Assembly (NCBI RefSeq): GCF_900101385.1
Contig: NZ_FMZB01000008.1
Coordinates: 90,204 to 154,203, forward strand
Source: Terribacillus halophilus
GTDB lineage: Bacteria; Bacillota; Bacilli; Bacillales; Amphibacillaceae
Reading direction: 5' to 3'
DNA length: 64,000 nucleotides
Shown: piece by piece, positions 62,184 to 64,000 of the stretch
Layout of the letters: each line of letters begins with the position of its first letter
How positions within the stretch are numbered: the stretch's first letter is position 1
Translations under genes and position numbers: made by a program
Notes under the pieces: model-generated
Database searches by the model: none
Told to the model about the DNA's origin: nothing
What the model saw: only the letters and a program-made list of their open reading frames with translations

Positions 62184-62212
62184 TTGTGAACAAATTCACA
62201 ACGAAGTATAAT
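62184..62212 (+). promoter_or_regulatory. Rex-repressed promoter of yjlC-ndh
   Basis: The Rex box TTGTGAACAAATTCACAA (62184-62201) is a perfect TTGTGAA-N4-TTCACAA palindrome. Its first half is also the -35 (TTGTGA), 17 bp from TATAAT (62207-62212). A half site TTGTGAAC lies at 62170-62177. Rex, which senses NADH/NAD+, would block RNA polymerase when NADH is low, as in B. subtilis. Confidence 0.88.
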
Positions 62213-62259
62213 GTTTACGTATAAATATAATGCATTGCCATAGCAAAGGAGAATACGTT

Positions 62260-62676
62260 ATGTCAGAAACAAACGAAAGTGTTAGCCAGAGCCAACAAGA
62301 CCTAGTTGACCAATTGCTAAAACCTGAAGTACAAGAATCATTGACTTCCCTGATCGAACAGCTGCCAAAGATCAATGAACTTGTGAACGCTTTGACTGCT
62401 TCTTACGACTTCGCGCAAGCGGTAGCAACAGACGATGTGTTGAAATCCGATACAGTTAATGCAATTTCAGAAGTGCTCCACCCAGTGACGGACTCCGTGA
62501 AATCAGTTGCTCAAACAGCAATCGAAGCAAAGGATCGCGCGGAAGCAAGCAACGAAACGATCGGCCTATTTGGATTGCTTCGTCTGATGAAAGATCCACA
62601 AGCGCAGAAGATGTTCCGTTTTGTTCAAAGCTATTTGGAAGTAGCGAACGAAAAAGAAAGACAAAAACAAAAATAA
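62260..62676 (+). CDS. yjlC: DUF1641 protein (YjlC-like)
   Basis: 138 aa from ATG 62260 (AAAGGAG upstream; ATG 62230 is in the leader). Helical, no membrane segment. It pairs with ndh, as B. subtilis yjlC-ndh. Segment ETIGLFGLLRLMKDPQAQKM is typical of DUF1641. Function unknown; possibly a partner of NDH-2. Confidence 0.88.
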   Translation: MSETNESVSQSQQDLVDQLLKPEVQESLTSLIEQLPKINELVNALTASYDFAQAVATDDVLKSDTVNAISEVLHPVTDSVKSVAQTAIEAKDRAEASNETIGLFGLLRLMKDPQAQKMFRFVQSYLEVANEKERQKQK

Positions 62677-62706
62677 GAGCATAAAGGTAAGGACGGAGGA
62701 TTAAGT

Positions 62707-63885
62707 ATGGCAAAGAATATCGTTATTTTAGGCGCCGGTTACGGCGGAGTCTTAGCCGCTCAAACCGTACGTAAGTATTACAGCAAAGCACAAGCGAATG
62801 TAACACTTATCAATAAAACACCGACACATCAAATCATCACTGAGCTTCACCGTCTTGCAGCGGGCAGCATTTCCGAGCAAGCAGTGGCAATGCCTGTAAC
62901 GAAGCTTTTGAAAGGTTTGGATGTAGACTTCAAAGTTGCAACAGTGGAAAGCTTCAATGTCGACAAGAAAGAAGTTGTCCTTGAAGGCGGCAGCACACTT
63001 TCCTATGATGCGTTGGTTGTAGGTCTTGGCAGCAAGACTGCCTACTTCGGCATTCCTGGATTGGAAGAAAACAGCCTTGTTCTGAAATCCGTAGACGATG
63101 CAAACAAAGTATTCAACCAAATCCAAGATAAAATCAAAGCATATGCAGCTTCCAAAAACCCTGCAGATGCAACGATCCTTATCGGCGGCGGCGGTTTGAC
63201 TGGTGTTGAGCTAGTTGGCGAAATCGCGGACAAGCTTGCTTCTTATTGCTTGCCTCTTGGCGTAGATCCGAAAGAAATCAAGCTGCAGCTGGTCGAAGCT
63301 GGTCCGAAGATCCTTCCGATGCTTCCGCAGCACCTTATCGATCGTGCACAATCCAGCTTGGAAAAACGCGGCGTGGAATTCCTGCTTGGCTTGCCAGTAA
63401 CGAACGTGGAAGGCAATGTCGTGGAATTGAAAGATGGTCAGAAAATCGAAACGAACACATTCGTTTGGACTGGTGGCGTTCAAGCCCTTCCGATGGTTGC
63501 GGAATCCGGTTTGGAAACAGACCGCGGCCGTGCGACTGTGAACGAATACTTGCAGTCCAAGAGCCATCAAGATGTCTTTGTTGTCGGTGACAGTGCAGTT
63601 TACTTCGGTGAAGACGGTCGCCCTTGGCCGCCAACAGCACAGATCGCTTGGCAAATGGGTGAGCTAGTGGGCTATAACCTATTCGCTTATCTGGAAGGAA
63701 AAACAATGGAAAGCTTCAGCCCGATCAACTCCGGTACACTTGCAAGCCTTGGCCGCAAGGATGCTGTAGCATTTGTCGGTGCTAACCAAACACCATTGAA
63801 AGGCCTTCCGGCAACAATGATGAAAGAAGCAAGTAACATCCGTTACTTGACTCACGTTAAAGGTCTATTCAGCTTAGCTTACTAA
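62707..63885 (+). CDS. ndh: Type II NADH dehydrogenase
   Basis: 392 aa FAD enzyme, two Rossmann folds: FAD GAGYGG (about 9-14) and NADH GGGGLTGVELVGE (about 161-173), the family quinone-site TAQIAWQMGE and C-terminal amphipathic membrane anchor. It oxidises NADH and reduces menaquinone without pumping protons. Matches B. subtilis Ndh (YjlD) in length and operon. GGACGGAGG precedes the ATG. Codon use is biased, suggesting high expression. Confidence 0.95.
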   Translation: MAKNIVILGAGYGGVLAAQTVRKYYSKAQANVTLINKTPTHQIITELHRLAAGSISEQAVAMPVTKLLKGLDVDFKVATVESFNVDKKEVVLEGGSTLSYDALVVGLGSKTAYFGIPGLEENSLVLKSVDDANKVFNQIQDKIKAYAASKNPADATILIGGGGLTGVELVGEIADKLASYCLPLGVDPKEIKLQLVEAGPKILPMLPQHLIDRAQSSLEKRGVEFLLGLPVTNVEGNVVELKDGQKIETNTFVWTGGVQALPMVAESGLETDRGRATVNEYLQSKSHQDVFVVGDSAVYFGEDGRPWPPTAQIAWQMGELVGYNLFAYLEGKTMESFSPINSGTLASLGRKDAVAFVGANQTPLKGLPATMMKEASNIRYLTHVKGLFSLAY

Positions 63886-63910
63886 AATAAAAAAGACACT
63901 TCCTCTAGAC

Positions 63911-64000
63911 TGACATAGCGATGTGAGACACAAATAAAACACCCTTATTAGGCTGCCATGCCACCAAACTCTTTTGGTGTGTGGTAGCCTAATTTTTCTT
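63911..64000 (-). mobile_element. Right end of an IS3-family element (runs out of the window)
   Basis: The insertion appears to begin near 63911 (TGACATAGCGATG, TG at the very end as in IS3 elements; a start 3-4 bp earlier is possible). It contains the transposase 3' end. The other end and target duplication are outside the window. Confidence 0.6.
63948..64000 (-). CDS. IS3-family transposase OrfB, C-terminal end (partial)
   Basis: On the minus strand the last residues read EKLGYHTPKEFGGMAA then TAA. KLGYxTPxEF is the usual ending of the IS3-family integrase (DDE) protein. Only this tail is in the window. Confidence 0.8.
   Translation of the reverse strand, partial: EKLGYHTPKEFGGMAA

Noticed and set aside
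1..64000. tRNA, rRNA and CRISPR arrays
   Set aside because: I saw no cloverleaf-like segments, no 16S/23S signature stretches and no regularly spaced repeats, though short RNAs could escape reading by eye.

Overview
The window looks like chromosome of a low-to-moderate GC Firmicute of the Bacillaceae. The gene set (Mta-type MerR regulator, YkvR/DUF3219, YezD/DUF2292, YvgN-type reductase, yjlC-ndh pair, Bacillus-type Fnr with a C-terminal cysteine cluster, HU) and the signals (SAM-I riboswitch, yybP-ykoY riboswitch, FNR and Rex boxes, strong AGGAGG ribosome binding sites, TTG/GTG starts) all point there. A Terribacillus-like genus is my guess; the sequence alone does not prove it.

Layout. (1) 1-10.7 kb: a SAM-I riboswitch with terminator precedes one ten-gene operon: Opp/Dpp-type transporter (two permeases, fused double ATPase, lipoprotein), two LLM flavin monooxygenases, the homocysteine/methionine synthesis enzyme MetY, two small unknown proteins and a YezD protein. 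It reads as a methionine-starvation-induced system that imports an organosulfur compound, breaks its C-S bond and assimilates the sulfur. (2) 10.8-32.7 kb: mostly housekeeping and accessory genes: two zinc-ribbon membrane proteins, SulP transporter plus universal stress protein, a resolvase homologue lacking its catalytic residues, a LytTR/DUF3021/ABC exporter operon, two aldo/keto reductases, Mta-like regulator, pncB, HU, a kinase-like pair, and a Mn-riboswitch-led Spo0M-like/CNNM transporter unit. (3) 32.8-42 kb: an AraC regulator and a catabolic operon (three Gfo/Idh/MocA dehydrogenases, DUF993 protein, TIM-barrel isomerase) followed by a complete TRAP transporter, with two cre-like sites; the substrate is unknown, probably a sugar acid or oxidised sugar.

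(4) 42-61 kb: an anaerobic nitrate respiration island. NarK carries a C-terminal PAS domain; narGHJI is followed by a TPR protein; then come molybdenum cofactor genes (moaA, moeB, moeA, moaE, moaD, mobB, mobA, moaB, moaC), molybdate uptake (modA, modB, no modC) and a CtaB-like prenyltransferase. The fnr regulator gene sits inside the cluster on the opposite strand. FNR boxes lie at narK, narG, moaA and fnr, in most cases about 41.5 bp before a plausible start site. (5) 61-64 kb: a glycine/proline-rich protein, a decayed DUF1206 gene, and a Rex-controlled yjlC-ndh operon (type II NADH dehydrogenase). The window ends in the 3' end of an IS3-family transposase.

No rRNA, tRNA or CRISPR array was seen.
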